A DNA stretch of 64,000 bases from Ohtaekwangia sp035628875 (GCA_035628875.1 DASPIZ010000009.1:1-64000), one strand, 5' to 3'. Shown: positions 35,896-45,182, counted from the stretch's first letter. A program made the numbers and translations. The notes: generated from the letters alone by a model not told the origin.

Positions 35896-35938
35896 TTCCC
35901 ACCTTCGGGTCATAGTGTGAAAGGCCCTCTTTTCACGA
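35896..35938 (+). promoter_or_regulatory. Shared ICE motif, copy D (before tra operon)
   Basis: Contains ACCTTCGGGTCATAGTGTGA, then AAGGCCCTC and TTTTCAC. A GTGAAA/TTTCAC inverted pair with an eight-base spacer overlaps the 3' half. It lies about 50 bp before the ATG of the first tra gene at 35976. Confidence 0.7.
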
Positions 35939-35975
35939 TTTGAGTTTTGCCTCAGAAACAAACACGGAGGTCAAA

Positions 35976-36491
35976 ATGCTCAAATCAATCTCATGGCAGG
36001 AATTCCTGACGGTTTTGTCGGTCCTGTCGCTCATCTATTATTCGATACTCGGGCTTGTATACTACCGGGTCGAAATCAAGAACCTTATTTCAGGCAAGGG
36101 GAAGAGTGATGCTTCACCACGTCCTTCCACTAGAAGCAGCAACTCATTAATCGGACAGATCAGGGAGGAAGAAGGCATCGATGAGGACGAAGATCAAAGC
36201 ACAATTTCGTCTGACCAGATCAATCCAGCTCAGAATCATCCGCAAGACGCGTTGCTCGGAACAGTCGCGGATCTCTTGAAGGATCTCAAAGAGATCATTG
36301 ATTCAATCGCAACAAGCAAGACAGAGAAAGGCGAAAGCCTGGTCCTCATCAAAGCTGTCTTCTCACGCTACGAACAGTTGAGGGACACGAATTATCAGCA
36401 GCCAGTCGAACTGTTTCTCTACGAGAACGCAATCGATCAATTCCCATTCGAATTGTCGTTGGAAGAAATCAAAAAGTTATGGACTCGCTAA
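35976..36491 (+). CDS. First gene of the tra operon, single-pass membrane protein
   Basis: About 171 residues: an N-terminal hydrophobic segment (WQEFLTVLSVLSLIYYSILG), then a charged, disordered linker rich in Ser, Asp and Glu, and a helical C-terminal domain with FELSLEEIKKLW. The ATG at 35976 has a good GGAGG upstream, which decides the start against a longer TTG frame from 35940 that runs into the motif region. Similar small membrane proteins open tra operons in Bacteroidota ICEs. Its role in the transfer channel is not known to me. Confidence 0.65.
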   Translation: MLKSISWQEFLTVLSVLSLIYYSILGLVYYRVEIKNLISGKGKSDASPRPSTRSSNSLIGQIREEEGIDEDEDQSTISSDQINPAQNHPQDALLGTVADLLKDLKEIIDSIATSKTEKGESLVLIKAVFSRYEQLRDTNYQQPVELFLYENAIDQFPFELSLEEIKKLWTR

Positions 36492-36510
36492 ATTATTAAA
36501 GCATTAAAAT

Positions 36511-36846
36511 ATGAAAACAAAAGTCATTCAGTTCTCCATTCGCAAAGGCAAGGCGTTCGCGATTGCATTGACAGTGTACTCGTTTGCCATGTTATTTCCC
36601 GCCTATGCTCAGGACGGCAACGCAGGAATCAACGAGGCAACAACCCAGGTGCGAAGCTATTTCGACACCGGTACTCAATTGATGTATGCTATCGGAGCCG
36701 TTCTCGGATTAGTAGGTGCGGTGAAGGTTTTTCAAAAATGGAATGGCGGTGATCCCGACACAGGAAAGGTCGCTGCGGCATGGTTCGGCAGCTGCGTGTT
36801 CCTGGTGATCGTTGCCACTGTACTCCGATCATTTTTTGGACTCTAA
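36511..36846 (+). CDS. traE: Conjugative transfer protein TraE (DUF4134)
   Basis: A small inner-membrane protein, probably the VirB2-like pilin part of the type IV secretion system. A signal-like segment (FAIALTVYSFAMLFPAYAQD) is followed by YFDTGTQLMYAIGAVLGLVG, KVFQKWNGGDPDTGKVAAAW and a second hydrophobic helix FGSCVFLVIVATVLRSFFG. This is the typical TraE/DUF4134 pattern. It lies 20 bp after the first tra gene and 10 bp before traF. Confidence 0.85.
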   Translation: MKTKVIQFSIRKGKAFAIALTVYSFAMLFPAYAQDGNAGINEATTQVRSYFDTGTQLMYAIGAVLGLVGAVKVFQKWNGGDPDTGKVAAAWFGSCVFLVIVATVLRSFFGL

Positions 36847-36856
36847 TCGCGGCACA

Positions 36857-37183
36857 ATGGCAACGAGTGTATATACAATCAACAAAGGGATCAATAAGCC
36901 GATTGAATTCAAAGGTTTGAAAGCCCAATACATCGGGTATCTCGGAGTGGGTTTGCTCATTCTCCTGATCCTGTTTGCGATCCTTTACATCATAGGGGTG
37001 AATATGTTCATCTGTCTAGGGTTGGTCGTGATCGTGGGAACAGCCCTATTCATGACAGTATTTCGACTGAGCGCGAAGTATGGTCAATATGGCTTATTGA
37101 AAGCCAACGCAAGGCGAGCCATTCCAGTCAGTGTCACATGCCGCACAAGACGAGTGTTTCTCAATCTAACCGCTAAGTCATGA
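36857..37183 (+). CDS. traF: Conjugative transfer protein TraF (DUF4133)
   Basis: A 108-residue inner-membrane protein, VirB3-like in position. It begins MATSVYTINKGINKPIEFKG, the recognised TraF start, then has two transmembrane helices (YLGVGLLILLILFAILYIIG and FICLGLVVIVGTALFMTVF) and a basic tail. A longer frame from 36812 overlaps traE and is rejected. The stop overlaps the traG start (ATGA), so the two are translationally coupled. Confidence 0.85.
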   Translation: MATSVYTINKGINKPIEFKGLKAQYIGYLGVGLLILLILFAILYIIGVNMFICLGLVVIVGTALFMTVFRLSAKYGQYGLLKANARRAIPVSVTCRTRRVFLNLTAKS

Positions 37184-39660
37184 GGGCATCAATTCAACTA
37201 GAAAAAATATTTCCTGTCTATAAGGTTGAGTACGACTGCATCCTTTCAAAGAGAGGTGACGTAACGCTTGCCTTTGAGGCAACATTACCAGAAATTTTTA
37301 CGCTGTCAGATCAGGAGTATGAAGCATTTCATCAGACGATAGTCAAGGCGATAAAGGTACTTCCGGCCAACGCGATCTTTCATAAGCAGGATTGGTTTGT
37401 TGTCAAGAGGTTTGAGGCGCAATTTGAAGACAAGGTCCTCACCTTTTTATCGCAAGCCAGTGAAAGGTTTTTTAATGAACGTCCCTTCCTTGAGCACAAG
37501 TGTTACATCATGTTGACACAAGTGCCAGGGGATCGAAAAGGGAGTAATTCAATACTCTCGTCACTTTGCAAAAACAGTCTTGTTCCTGAGCAGACTACAA
37601 ACCCGCAGAAGTTGCAGGAGTTCCTGGATTGCGCGGGGCAATTTGAACGCATACTTACTGACAGCGGATTTATTTCGTTAAGACGACTGAAGAGCGAATC
37701 CCTAACTGGCGGCAAACATAACGTGGGCCTGTTTGAGCAATACTGCTTCCTTCAAATGCCGGGGTCTGTTCCGGTGATCAAGGATGTCAGCTTCAAAGAC
37801 GGAATTCAAGTCGGAAATCAACATTGCAAGCTCTTTACATTATCTGATCCAGAAGATCTGCCTTCTTTGTGCGGCTCAAGAATAAATTACGACCGGTATT
37901 CTACTGACAAGACAAAGTTCAGTGTTGGATTTGCTTCCCCTTTGGGTCAACTACTTCCTTGCAATCACATCTTCAATCAATATGTGTTTGTCCAGGACGT
38001 TCACAAGACTGTCAAGCAACTTGAAAGCAAAAGACTAAGGCTGCAATCGCTGTCAACCTACTCAAGGGAGAATGCGATCAGTCGCGATGCTACAAATGAC
38101 TTTCTGAATGAAACTATCGCGTCTCAACGACTACCGGTCAAGGCGCATTTCAATGTTTTGGTTTGGTCAGATAATAAGCAGGAGTTAAAAGAAATAAAGA
38201 CCTTAGTTTCCTCGGCCTTCGCTCAAATGGATTCCACCGCCAAATTGGAAACAGATGGAGCACCGCAGATATACTGGGCGGGCCTTCCAGGAAATGAAGC
38301 TGATTTTCCGCTCAACGACACGTTTGACACCTTCGCAGAGCAGGCAAGTTGTTTCCTGAATCTTGAGTCGAACTATCGTTCATCTATCAGTCCAGTAGGT
38401 ATTCGCCTTGGAGACCGTATCACGGGACTACCGGTGAATGTCGATATATCCGATGAGCCGGTCAAGAAAGGTATTTGCACCAATAGAAATAAGTTCATTC
38501 TGGGGCCAAGCGGGAGCGGAAAGTCATTCTTCACTAATCACATGGTAAGAAGCTACTATGAGCAAGGCACACACATCGTTCTTGTCGATGTTGGCCACTC
38601 CTATAAGGGTCTGTGTGATCTGGTTAAGGGGTATTACTTCACATACGATGAAAAAAATCCAATCCGCTTCAATCCTTTCTATATCGGTCAAGGAGACACA
38701 TTAGACACTGAAAAGAAAGAAAGTATCAAGACTCTATTGCTGGCGCTTTGGAAAAAGGATGACGAGTCGTTCCATCGGTCCGAATATGTAGCGTTGTCAA
38801 TCGCTTTGCAAACATATTACAAGTTTCTTGAGACGCATCCTAAGATATTCCCCTGCTTCAATACATTCTATGAATTCCTTCGCGATGTATTTGTACGCAT
38901 TTTGAAGGATGACAAAGTGAAGGAGAAGGACTTTGATATTGAAAATTTTCTTTACGTCCTAAGACCATATTATCAAGGTGGCGAGTTCGATTATTTGTTA
39001 AATGCCACCGAGAATCTTGACCTGCTTACAGAACGCTTCATTGTATTTGAACTTGACAACATTAAGGATCACCCAATTCTTTTTCCCGTGGTCACCATTA
39101 TTATCATGGAAGTCTTCATTTCCAAAATGAGGAAACTGAAAGGTGTGCGGAAAATGATCTTGATCGAGGAAGCATGGAAAGCAATAGCTAAGGAAGGAAT
39201 GGCGGAGTACATTAAGTACCTATTCAAGACTGTGAGAAAGTTCTATGGCGAGGCTATTGTTGTGACGCAAGAGGTGGAAGATATTATAAGCTCACCTATC
39301 GTGAAACAAGCAATCATCAACAATTCAGATTGCAAGATCCTTCTCGACCAAAGCAAGTATCAGAATAAGTTCGAACAGATCCAGCAATTGCTTGGACTGA
39401 CGGACAAAGAAAAGGCATTGGTCCTTTCGATCAACAAGAGCAATGACACGAGGCGTAAGTACAAGGAGGTGTTTATAAGCCTTGGGGGTGTACAATCAAA
39501 AGTGTATGCAACAGAGGTTTCGCTTGAGGAATATTTAGCCTATACCACTGAAGAATCGGAAAAAATGAAAGTCCAGCAATATGCTAGTCGTTTTGGTGGT
39601 GACATCAGAAAAGGTATTGCAGCGCTGGCAAATGATATAAGACTTGGTAAAGCTGCATAA
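37180..39660 (+). CDS. traG: Conjugative transfer ATPase TraG (VirB4-like)
   Basis: This is the main ATPase of the ICE type IV secretion system, acting at the inner membrane. Walker A is NKFILGPSGSGKSFFTNHMV near residue 441, followed by VLVDVGHSYKGLC. Walker B is RKMILIEEAWKAIAKEGMAE near 658. YLFKTVRKFYGEAIVVTQEV and DCKILLDQSKY are later conserved elements of the family. At 826 residues the length is normal for Bacteroidota TraG. It is coupled to traF by an ATGA overlap, and the next gene starts two bases after its stop. Confidence 0.92.
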   Translation: MRASIQLEKIFPVYKVEYDCILSKRGDVTLAFEATLPEIFTLSDQEYEAFHQTIVKAIKVLPANAIFHKQDWFVVKRFEAQFEDKVLTFLSQASERFFNERPFLEHKCYIMLTQVPGDRKGSNSILSSLCKNSLVPEQTTNPQKLQEFLDCAGQFERILTDSGFISLRRLKSESLTGGKHNVGLFEQYCFLQMPGSVPVIKDVSFKDGIQVGNQHCKLFTLSDPEDLPSLCGSRINYDRYSTDKTKFSVGFASPLGQLLPCNHIFNQYVFVQDVHKTVKQLESKRLRLQSLSTYSRENAISRDATNDFLNETIASQRLPVKAHFNVLVWSDNKQELKEIKTLVSSAFAQMDSTAKLETDGAPQIYWAGLPGNEADFPLNDTFDTFAEQASCFLNLESNYRSSISPVGIRLGDRITGLPVNVDISDEPVKKGICTNRNKFILGPSGSGKSFFTNHMVRSYYEQGTHIVLVDVGHSYKGLCDLVKGYYFTYDEKNPIRFNPFYIGQGDTLDTEKKESIKTLLLALWKKDDESFHRSEYVALSIALQTYYKFLETHPKIFPCFNTFYEFLRDVFVRILKDDKVKEKDFDIENFLYVLRPYYQGGEFDYLLNATENLDLLTERFIVFELDNIKDHPILFPVVTIIIMEVFISKMRKLKGVRKMILIEEAWKAIAKEGMAEYIKYLFKTVRKFYGEAIVVTQEVEDIISSPIVKQAIINNSDCKILLDQSKYQNKFEQIQQLLGLTDKEKALVLSINKSNDTRRKYKEVFISLGGVQSKVYATEVSLEEYLAYTTEESEKMKVQQYASRFGGDIRKGIAALANDIRLGKAA

Positions 39661-39661
39661 A

Positions 39662-40354
39662 ATGAAGGACATCGATATCAGAAAAATATTTCTGGCAGTG
39701 GTGATGGCAATACCATTGTCATTGTCACCGAGTGTGGATGCAGAAGCTGCTATTCCCATCGCGAAGATCATCCAGGAAGGAGTAAAAAAAGTAATTAAAG
39801 CCGTTGATCTTATGATCCAACGGCTCCAGAATAAGACGATCTGGTTGCAGAACGCTCAAAAGGTCTTAGAGAACAAGTTGAATGAGCTTAAACTGAAAGA
39901 GATCGCAGAATGGACCGATAAACATAAGAAGCTCTACGAAGAGTACTATGAAGAGCTGTGGAAGGTAAAAAGAGTCATTGAGACCTACGAACGCATCAGG
40001 CAAGTCATGAACAGGCAGGTCGATCTGGTTGAAGCGTATCAACGCGCATGGCGAACGCTTAAAGATGACAAGCACTTTACGGCAGATGAGATTAAGTACA
40101 TGCAGAAGGTTTACACAGGCATTCTTCAGGAAAGCATAAAAAACCTTGATCAAATGCTCGTTGTGGTCAAATCTTTTGATACACAGATGACTGATGGAAA
40201 ACGTCTCGAGATCATTTCTTCCGCTGCTGACGCGATTGAAAAGAATTACCACGATCTATTGCAGTTCAATGCGCAGAATATTCAACTGAGCATAAGCCGG
40301 GCAAAAGACGAGCATGAAGTGGGTACGCTAAAAAAACTATATAACATCGAATAG
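39662..40354 (+). CDS. TraI-like transfer protein, copy 1 of a tandem set
   Basis: About 230 residues with a signal-like segment (FLAVVMAIPLSLSPSVDAEA) and a long helical body. Shared landmarks with the next two genes are a DEIKYMQKVYTGILQESIKN region followed by an L..M.DGKRLEII-type helix. In CTn-type tra operons a protein of this kind (TraI) follows TraG. It is probably periplasmic or membrane-anchored, with coiled-coil character. The ATG at 39662 is chosen because the longer frame from 39644 overlaps traG. Confidence 0.7.
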   Translation: MKDIDIRKIFLAVVMAIPLSLSPSVDAEAAIPIAKIIQEGVKKVIKAVDLMIQRLQNKTIWLQNAQKVLENKLNELKLKEIAEWTDKHKKLYEEYYEELWKVKRVIETYERIRQVMNRQVDLVEAYQRAWRTLKDDKHFTADEIKYMQKVYTGILQESIKNLDQMLVVVKSFDTQMTDGKRLEIISSAADAIEKNYHDLLQFNAQNIQLSISRAKDEHEVGTLKKLYNIE

Positions 40355-40355
40355 C

Positions 40356-41000
40356 ATGAAGCCGGCATTTATATATGTGACCATAATCATTCTTTTGTCA
40401 GGCGCACAGGTAAACGCTCAGACATGGAATGAATGGTTTCGTCAAAAGAAGACACAGAAAAAGTACCTCATCCAGCAGATCGCTGCACTGAAGGTTTACC
40501 TCAAGTATTTGAAGCAAGGATACCGAATCGTAGATAAGGGCCTGAATCTCGTTGGTGACATAAAGGGCGGTAACTACCACTCACACAAAACCTATTTTGA
40601 GTCCTTGCGACAAGTCAAGTCAGTTGTTGCAAATTCGGGCAACGTTTCTTCGTTGCTATACTATGAAGAGTTGATCCTGATGACCGCATCCAAGATGAAG
40701 ACTGACTTTATAGGCAATCCTTTGTTAACAGATGATGAAGCTCAATACATTCAAATGGTTTGTGAAAACCTGGTAAAGCTTTCGAAAGAGAATATTGACA
40801 ACCTCAACGATCTACTTACAAGTCAAAGATTAGAGATGAAGGACAATGATCGAGTCGAAAGGTTACGATTGTTGTGCGAAGAATCCAAAGAGCGGCTTTC
40901 GTTTACCAGAGAGTTCTATAACGGCACTCATCTCTTGGTCACTCAACGTGACAAAGAACATTCGAACATAGAAAGACACGAAACACTTGAAAGCCTATGA
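40356..41000 (+). CDS. TraI-like transfer protein, copy 2
   Basis: 214 residues with a signal peptide (FIYVTIIILLSGAQVNAQT) and a helical body. KYLKQGYRIVDKGLNLVGDI and GGNYHSHKTYFESLR align with the matching part of the next gene, and the later DDEAQYIQMVCENLVKLSKE region aligns with both neighbours. The sequences have diverged strongly, so this is an old duplication. It begins two bases after copy 1, and its stop overlaps the next start (ATGA). Probably a periplasmic scaffold of the transfer apparatus. Confidence 0.65.
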   Translation: MKPAFIYVTIIILLSGAQVNAQTWNEWFRQKKTQKKYLIQQIAALKVYLKYLKQGYRIVDKGLNLVGDIKGGNYHSHKTYFESLRQVKSVVANSGNVSSLLYYEELILMTASKMKTDFIGNPLLTDDEAQYIQMVCENLVKLSKENIDNLNDLLTSQRLEMKDNDRVERLRLLCEESKERLSFTREFYNGTHLLVTQRDKEHSNIERHETLESL

Positions 41001-41620
41001 AGCCTTTTATGATCATAGCCATTTGCCTGATCACCAATGTTGCTATGTGCCAAACACAAGAGGCAGCACAGCTACTGCTTAACTATGAGAAGCTGAAACA
41101 ATTGGAGGAAATCCTTGACAATATGTATAAGGGATATAAAATTCTTACCAATGGATATGAGCGGATCAAGGGCATTGCTGAGGGCAACTACAAATTGCAT
41201 CAAGTATTCCTGGATGGCTTATTGTCCGTTAGTCCAACAGTAAGAAACTATAAACGCATCCCTCAGATCATTGTCTATCAGCAAATACTTATCAAAGAGT
41301 ACCAACGTGCTTATTCACGCTTTCGAAATGATAAGCACTTGTTACCGGATGAGATAAGGTATCTAGGCAATGTGTACGAGCACTTGGTAAAACAGAGTCT
41401 TAAAAACCTTGAGGAGCTGGCGATGATCATCACGGCATCTAGGCTAAGGATGAGCGATGACGAGCGTTTGATGGCAATTGACAGAATATACCTCGATATG
41501 GAAAACAAGGTTTCGTTTTTAAGATACTTCAACAATAGCACGCAACTTTTAATAATTCAGAGGGCGAAAGAAACGAATGATGTGGAAAGAGTCAAGCAAC
41601 TCCATGGCGTGACTGAGTAA
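40997..41620 (+). CDS. TraI-like transfer protein, copy 3
   Basis: 207 residues with a short signal peptide (FMIIAICLITNVAMCQTQ). It matches copy 2 in MYKGYKILTNGYERIKGIAE and GNYKLHQVFLDGLL, and both copies in PDEIRYLGNVYEHLVKQSLK. It overlaps copy 2 by four bases and precedes traJ by nine. Three consecutive related genes here are unusual; the copies may form a hetero-oligomer or serve different partners. Confidence 0.65.
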   Translation: MKPFMIIAICLITNVAMCQTQEAAQLLLNYEKLKQLEEILDNMYKGYKILTNGYERIKGIAEGNYKLHQVFLDGLLSVSPTVRNYKRIPQIIVYQQILIKEYQRAYSRFRNDKHLLPDEIRYLGNVYEHLVKQSLKNLEELAMIITASRLRMSDDERLMAIDRIYLDMENKVSFLRYFNNSTQLLIIQRAKETNDVERVKQLHGVTE

Positions 41621-41629
41621 ATAAAATTT

Positions 41630-42832
41630 ATGAAAAGAAGAATTGTAAGGATTGGCTTGGCAGTCCTGGCTACTGCTTTGCCTCAGCTAACACATGCGCA
41701 GACTACGGGAGGCGAGATTGCAAATCTCCAATCCGTACTTGATACGCTTTATGACGAAATGATACCACTATGCAGTCAGTTGATAGACGTTGGTAGAGGC
41801 TTATCAGGGTTCGCAGCGCTTTGGTACATAGCATCACGAGTATGGCGGCACATTGCCAACGCAGAGGCTGTTGATCTCTATCCATTGCTTCGGCCGTTTG
41901 TCATTGGTTTTTCGATCATGATGTTTCCTTCCGTGTTGGCACTGATCAATGGAGTGATGAAGCCGACTATCAGTGGTACTGCCTCGATGGTTGAGGGTTC
42001 AAATAATGCGATTGCCGAACTATTGAAGAAGAAGGAACAGGCGATCCAAAAGACTCCATATTGGCAAATGTATGTTGGTGCGGATGGCAACGGTGACAAG
42101 GAGAAGTGGTATCGCTATACTCATCCTGAAGGAACTGAAGAAGGCTTTTTTGATGGAATTGGTAACGACATCAAATTCGCAATGGCCAAGGCCTCATATA
42201 ATTTCAGAAACTCTATCAAACAGTGGATGTCCGAAGTGCTTCACATCCTTTTTGAAGCTGCAGGTCTTTGCATTAACACCATCAGAACCTTCCATCTCAT
42301 TGTACTCGCGATCCTTGGACCACTTGTGCTTGGACTCTCCGTCTTCGATGGATTTCAGCATACACTAAGGGTCTGGCTGGCCAGATACATCAACGTGTTT
42401 TTGTGGCTGCCAGTAGCTAACATCTTTGGAAGCATCATCGGGAAAATTCAGGAGAACATGCTGAAGGTGGACATTCAACAGGTTCAAAAATATGGAGATA
42501 CATTCTTCAGCTCAACTGACACCGCCTACCTGATTTTCATGGTCATCGGGATCGTAGGCTACTTTACAGTTCCGAGCGTGGCGAACTACATCGTTCATGC
42601 TGGCGGTGGGAATGTCTTGCTTTTCAAGGCGACAAATCTCTTCTCGGGAGGAGTTCACTCAGCCGCTAATGCAACGCTAAATAGAGGACGGTCAATGATG
42701 AGTTCGCTTGACTTGTCGAAATACCAGACCGGGAACGACAGGCCATCCAGATCTAACACCCAACCCACAGCCCTCGAGATCAAAAAGGATTCAGAGGGTG
42801 GCTATATGCACAGAAAAGTTTCAGGTCAATAA
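41630..42832 (+). CDS. traJ: Conjugative transfer protein TraJ
   Basis: A 400-residue polytopic inner-membrane protein, comparable to VirB6. It has a signal peptide (GLAVLATALPQLTHAQT), several transmembrane helices (LLRPFVIGFSIMMFPSVLAL, FHLIVLAILGPLVLGLSVF, AYLIFMVIGIVGYFTVP) and the family's DGFQHTLRVWLARYINVFLW. The C-terminal 50 residues are hydrophilic. It follows the TraI-like set and precedes traK by 13 bp, the standard order. Confidence 0.88.
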   Translation: MKRRIVRIGLAVLATALPQLTHAQTTGGEIANLQSVLDTLYDEMIPLCSQLIDVGRGLSGFAALWYIASRVWRHIANAEAVDLYPLLRPFVIGFSIMMFPSVLALINGVMKPTISGTASMVEGSNNAIAELLKKKEQAIQKTPYWQMYVGADGNGDKEKWYRYTHPEGTEEGFFDGIGNDIKFAMAKASYNFRNSIKQWMSEVLHILFEAAGLCINTIRTFHLIVLAILGPLVLGLSVFDGFQHTLRVWLARYINVFLWLPVANIFGSIIGKIQENMLKVDIQQVQKYGDTFFSSTDTAYLIFMVIGIVGYFTVPSVANYIVHAGGGNVLLFKATNLFSGGVHSAANATLNRGRSMMSSLDLSKYQTGNDRPSRSNTQPTALEIKKDSEGGYMHRKVSGQ

Positions 42833-42845
42833 CCAGTTCACCACT

Positions 42846-43463
42846 ATGTTCAAACAGTTTAAAAATATCGACACCGCATTCAAGCATATCCGGGCATTTT
42901 CAGTTGCCTTTCTTATGGTCTGCTTATGCCTTTCGGGTTTCGTAGTTATCAAAAGTTATGAGTTCGTTCAACGTGCACAGGAACGAATATACATTCTTGC
43001 AAATGGGAAGGCTCTTGAAGCATTTGCCGCAGGACGAAAAGAAAATATTCCGGCTGAGGCTCGTGACCACATTGCAACATTTCATCATTATTTCTTTACT
43101 CTTTCTCCGGACGATAAGGCGATCCAGGCAAATATCAAGAAGGCACTTTATCTGGCTGATGCTTCCGCGAAAAAACAGTATGATAATCTTCGCGAAAACG
43201 GGTATTACGCTAACATTATCTCGGGCAACATCAGTCAGGAGCTAATTGTAGACAGCATCCACGTTAACATCGATCACTATCCATTTCATTTTCGCTACAA
43301 AGCACGCCAGATAATTACCAGGGCAACATCCGTGGTGACGCGAAGCCTGATCACTGAAGGATTCCTAAGAAACATTGAAAGGTCTGACAATAATTCACAT
43401 GGTTTTCTGATCGAGCAATGGAACACAATCGAAAACAAAGACATCAAAATTGAAAACAGATGA
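42846..43463 (+). CDS. traK: Conjugative transfer protein TraK (VirB8-like)
   Basis: 205 residues with one N-terminal transmembrane helix (FSVAFLMVCLCLSGFVVIKS) and a periplasmic domain including RIYILANGKALEAFAAGRKE, NIPAEARDHIATFHHYFFTL and FLIEQWNTIENKD. This is the TraK pattern, a VirB8-like assembly factor. The ATG at 42846 is chosen; a longer frame from 42708 overlaps traJ. The stop overlaps the next start by four bases. Confidence 0.88.
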   Translation: MFKQFKNIDTAFKHIRAFSVAFLMVCLCLSGFVVIKSYEFVQRAQERIYILANGKALEAFAAGRKENIPAEARDHIATFHHYFFTLSPDDKAIQANIKKALYLADASAKKQYDNLRENGYYANIISGNISQELIVDSIHVNIDHYPFHFRYKARQIITRATSVVTRSLITEGFLRNIERSDNNSHGFLIEQWNTIENKDIKIENR

Positions 43464-43933
43464 ACCTCACATTTAAAAGGGTTATGAAAGTTGTTTTGGA
43501 AAGGTTAGATCAATTCAACACGTATTGTAACAGTAGATCCAAACGCAGCAAGATAATAGGGCTGGCAATCTTTGCCGTGGGCATTACTGCAATGTGCATG
43601 AAGTTCATTGCATTTCCATCCGAACAACTACACTTCAACGTGGGTTCAATAACACCTACAAAAGGTTATCATATGGAGAAAACAATAAACAACGAGTCCT
43701 TAATTCCAATTGGAAAAATGAAGGGCGAGATCAACGGTGAATACGATTCATTTTACATCGCGGTCAATTTAAATGCACAGCTATTCATCAATAGAAACAT
43801 CTCATATAATGATTCAGCTTATCAGCGTCAAAGTGGATGGGAGCCCGTATCACGCAAGGATCTGGCTGACTTTGAGAAACATCTTCATTTTCGGCCGTTG
43901 AGCACGAAGGCAAAGGGTAAAACGATTAATTAA
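43460..43933 (+). CDS. Small membrane protein in the TraL position
   Basis: 157 residues with one transmembrane helix (IIGLAIFAVGITAMCMKFIA) preceded by a basic segment, and a periplasmic tail with LIPIGKMKGEINGEYDSFYI and NLNAQLFINRN. By its place between traK and traM, its single helix and its size it corresponds to TraL of CTn-type elements, although I cannot confirm family membership by sequence. It overlaps traK and precedes traM by six bases. Confidence 0.65.
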   Translation: MNLTFKRVMKVVLERLDQFNTYCNSRSKRSKIIGLAIFAVGITAMCMKFIAFPSEQLHFNVGSITPTKGYHMEKTINNESLIPIGKMKGEINGEYDSFYIAVNLNAQLFINRNISYNDSAYQRQSGWEPVSRKDLADFEKHLHFRPLSTKAKGKTIN

Positions 43934-43939
43934 CCATTT

Positions 43940-45172
43940 ATGAAAAATCATTCAGAGCAATTTTTACGACAGCGAAAGCTTATGACTGCTTTGCCTGTCT
44001 TGGTCATGCCGTTCATCGCAATGCTATTCTGGGCATTGGATGGTGGGAAGGAAACGTACGCTACCACAAAAGCGGAAAAGAAGGGTCTGAACCCGGAAGT
44101 GCCGGGAGCAAGACTTGAGAGCACACCGAAGTGGGATAAACTGAGCTTGTATGAACAGGCTCAACGAGATTCATTGAAAAAGGCGGAAGCGGAAAGAACC
44201 GATCCATACTTCCGTCTCAGGACTCTCACCGAAATAGAGCAAAGGGACTCAATCGGTTTCATAAACCATTCCCTCGGGAAGAAGGAATCTGACTTAACTA
44301 GAACAGAAAAGGAGGCCAACGAAAAGATAAATGCAATCCGGTCTCTTATTGATGAAAGCGAATCCCATGTCTCTAAGAAGCAGTCGAACCCCATCACGCA
44401 TCAAATGACGCCTGAGCCGGATGAGTCTATAGACAGATTAGAGCAGATGATGTTAATGATGCAAGAAGATGGAGGCGCTGATCCTGAGCTTCAACAGATA
44501 GAAGGCGTTCTAGAAAAAATTCTCGATGTCCAGCATCCAGAACGGATGCAAGAAAAGTTGCAAAAGCAAAGCGCAGCATCTCCGACCAAAGTTTTTAGTG
44601 TTTCGAAAGCGACTCCGGTGTTATCTGGAAAATTCTTTGGTGCCGCGGATAGCACAAGGATCATTACTCCTTTTTTTACAGACTCAGAGCAAGATACCGC
44701 TAGCGCTAATCTCATAAATGTAACTACAGTGTCAGATCAGACTATTTCAGATAAATCAATTATCAAGCTAAGACTGGAAGACGAAATCTTTGTGAGTGGG
44801 AAGCAAATTCCCAAAGGTTCTTACCTATATGGCGTATGTAAAGTTGAAAGCGAAAGATTGTCAATAAAAGTGCAGTCGGTCTTTTTTCAGAACTCCCTTT
44901 ATCCAATTCATCTTGTCGCATTTGATATGGATGGACTTGAAGGTCTACATGTGCCCGGAACGATAGGAAACGAAGCCGTAAAACAAGGATCGAATCAGGC
45001 CCTTCAGGATCTACAAGTCTTAAGTCTCGACCCTTCCATCGGGGCACAGGCTGTAAATGCCGGAGTTCAGACAGCAAAATCGTTATTAGGAAAAAAGCCA
45101 CGCATGATTCGTGTCAATGTAAGAGCTGGATACAAAGTTCTGTTACGAGATCAATCAAAAAATCAACATTAA
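43940..45172 (+). CDS. traM: Conjugative transfer protein TraM (VirB10-like)
   Basis: 410 residues: an N-terminal transmembrane helix (LMTALPVLVMPFIAMLFWAL, then DGGKETYA), a long charged and partly disordered linker, and a C-terminal beta-rich domain with IIKLRLEDEIFVSGKQIPKG, YLYGVCKVESERLSIKVQS and HLVAFDMDGLEGLHVPG. This is the TraM pattern and corresponds to VirB10, which spans the envelope and opens the channel. It lies directly before traN. Confidence 0.9.
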   Translation: MKNHSEQFLRQRKLMTALPVLVMPFIAMLFWALDGGKETYATTKAEKKGLNPEVPGARLESTPKWDKLSLYEQAQRDSLKKAEAERTDPYFRLRTLTEIEQRDSIGFINHSLGKKESDLTRTEKEANEKINAIRSLIDESESHVSKKQSNPITHQMTPEPDESIDRLEQMMLMMQEDGGADPELQQIEGVLEKILDVQHPERMQEKLQKQSAASPTKVFSVSKATPVLSGKFFGAADSTRIITPFFTDSEQDTASANLINVTTVSDQTISDKSIIKLRLEDEIFVSGKQIPKGSYLYGVCKVESERLSIKVQSVFFQNSLYPIHLVAFDMDGLEGLHVPGTIGNEAVKQGSNQALQDLQVLSLDPSIGAQAVNAGVQTAKSLLGKKPRMIRVNVRAGYKVLLRDQSKNQH

Positions 45173-45182
45173 AATTATCATC

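Noticed and set aside
35940..35975. TTG start for the first tra gene
   Set aside because: The ATG at 35976 has a clear GGAGG; the longer frame begins right at the end of the regulatory motif.
42708..42845. Longer start for traK
   Set aside because: It lies within traJ, and the segment before the ATG at 42846 is not membrane-protein-like.
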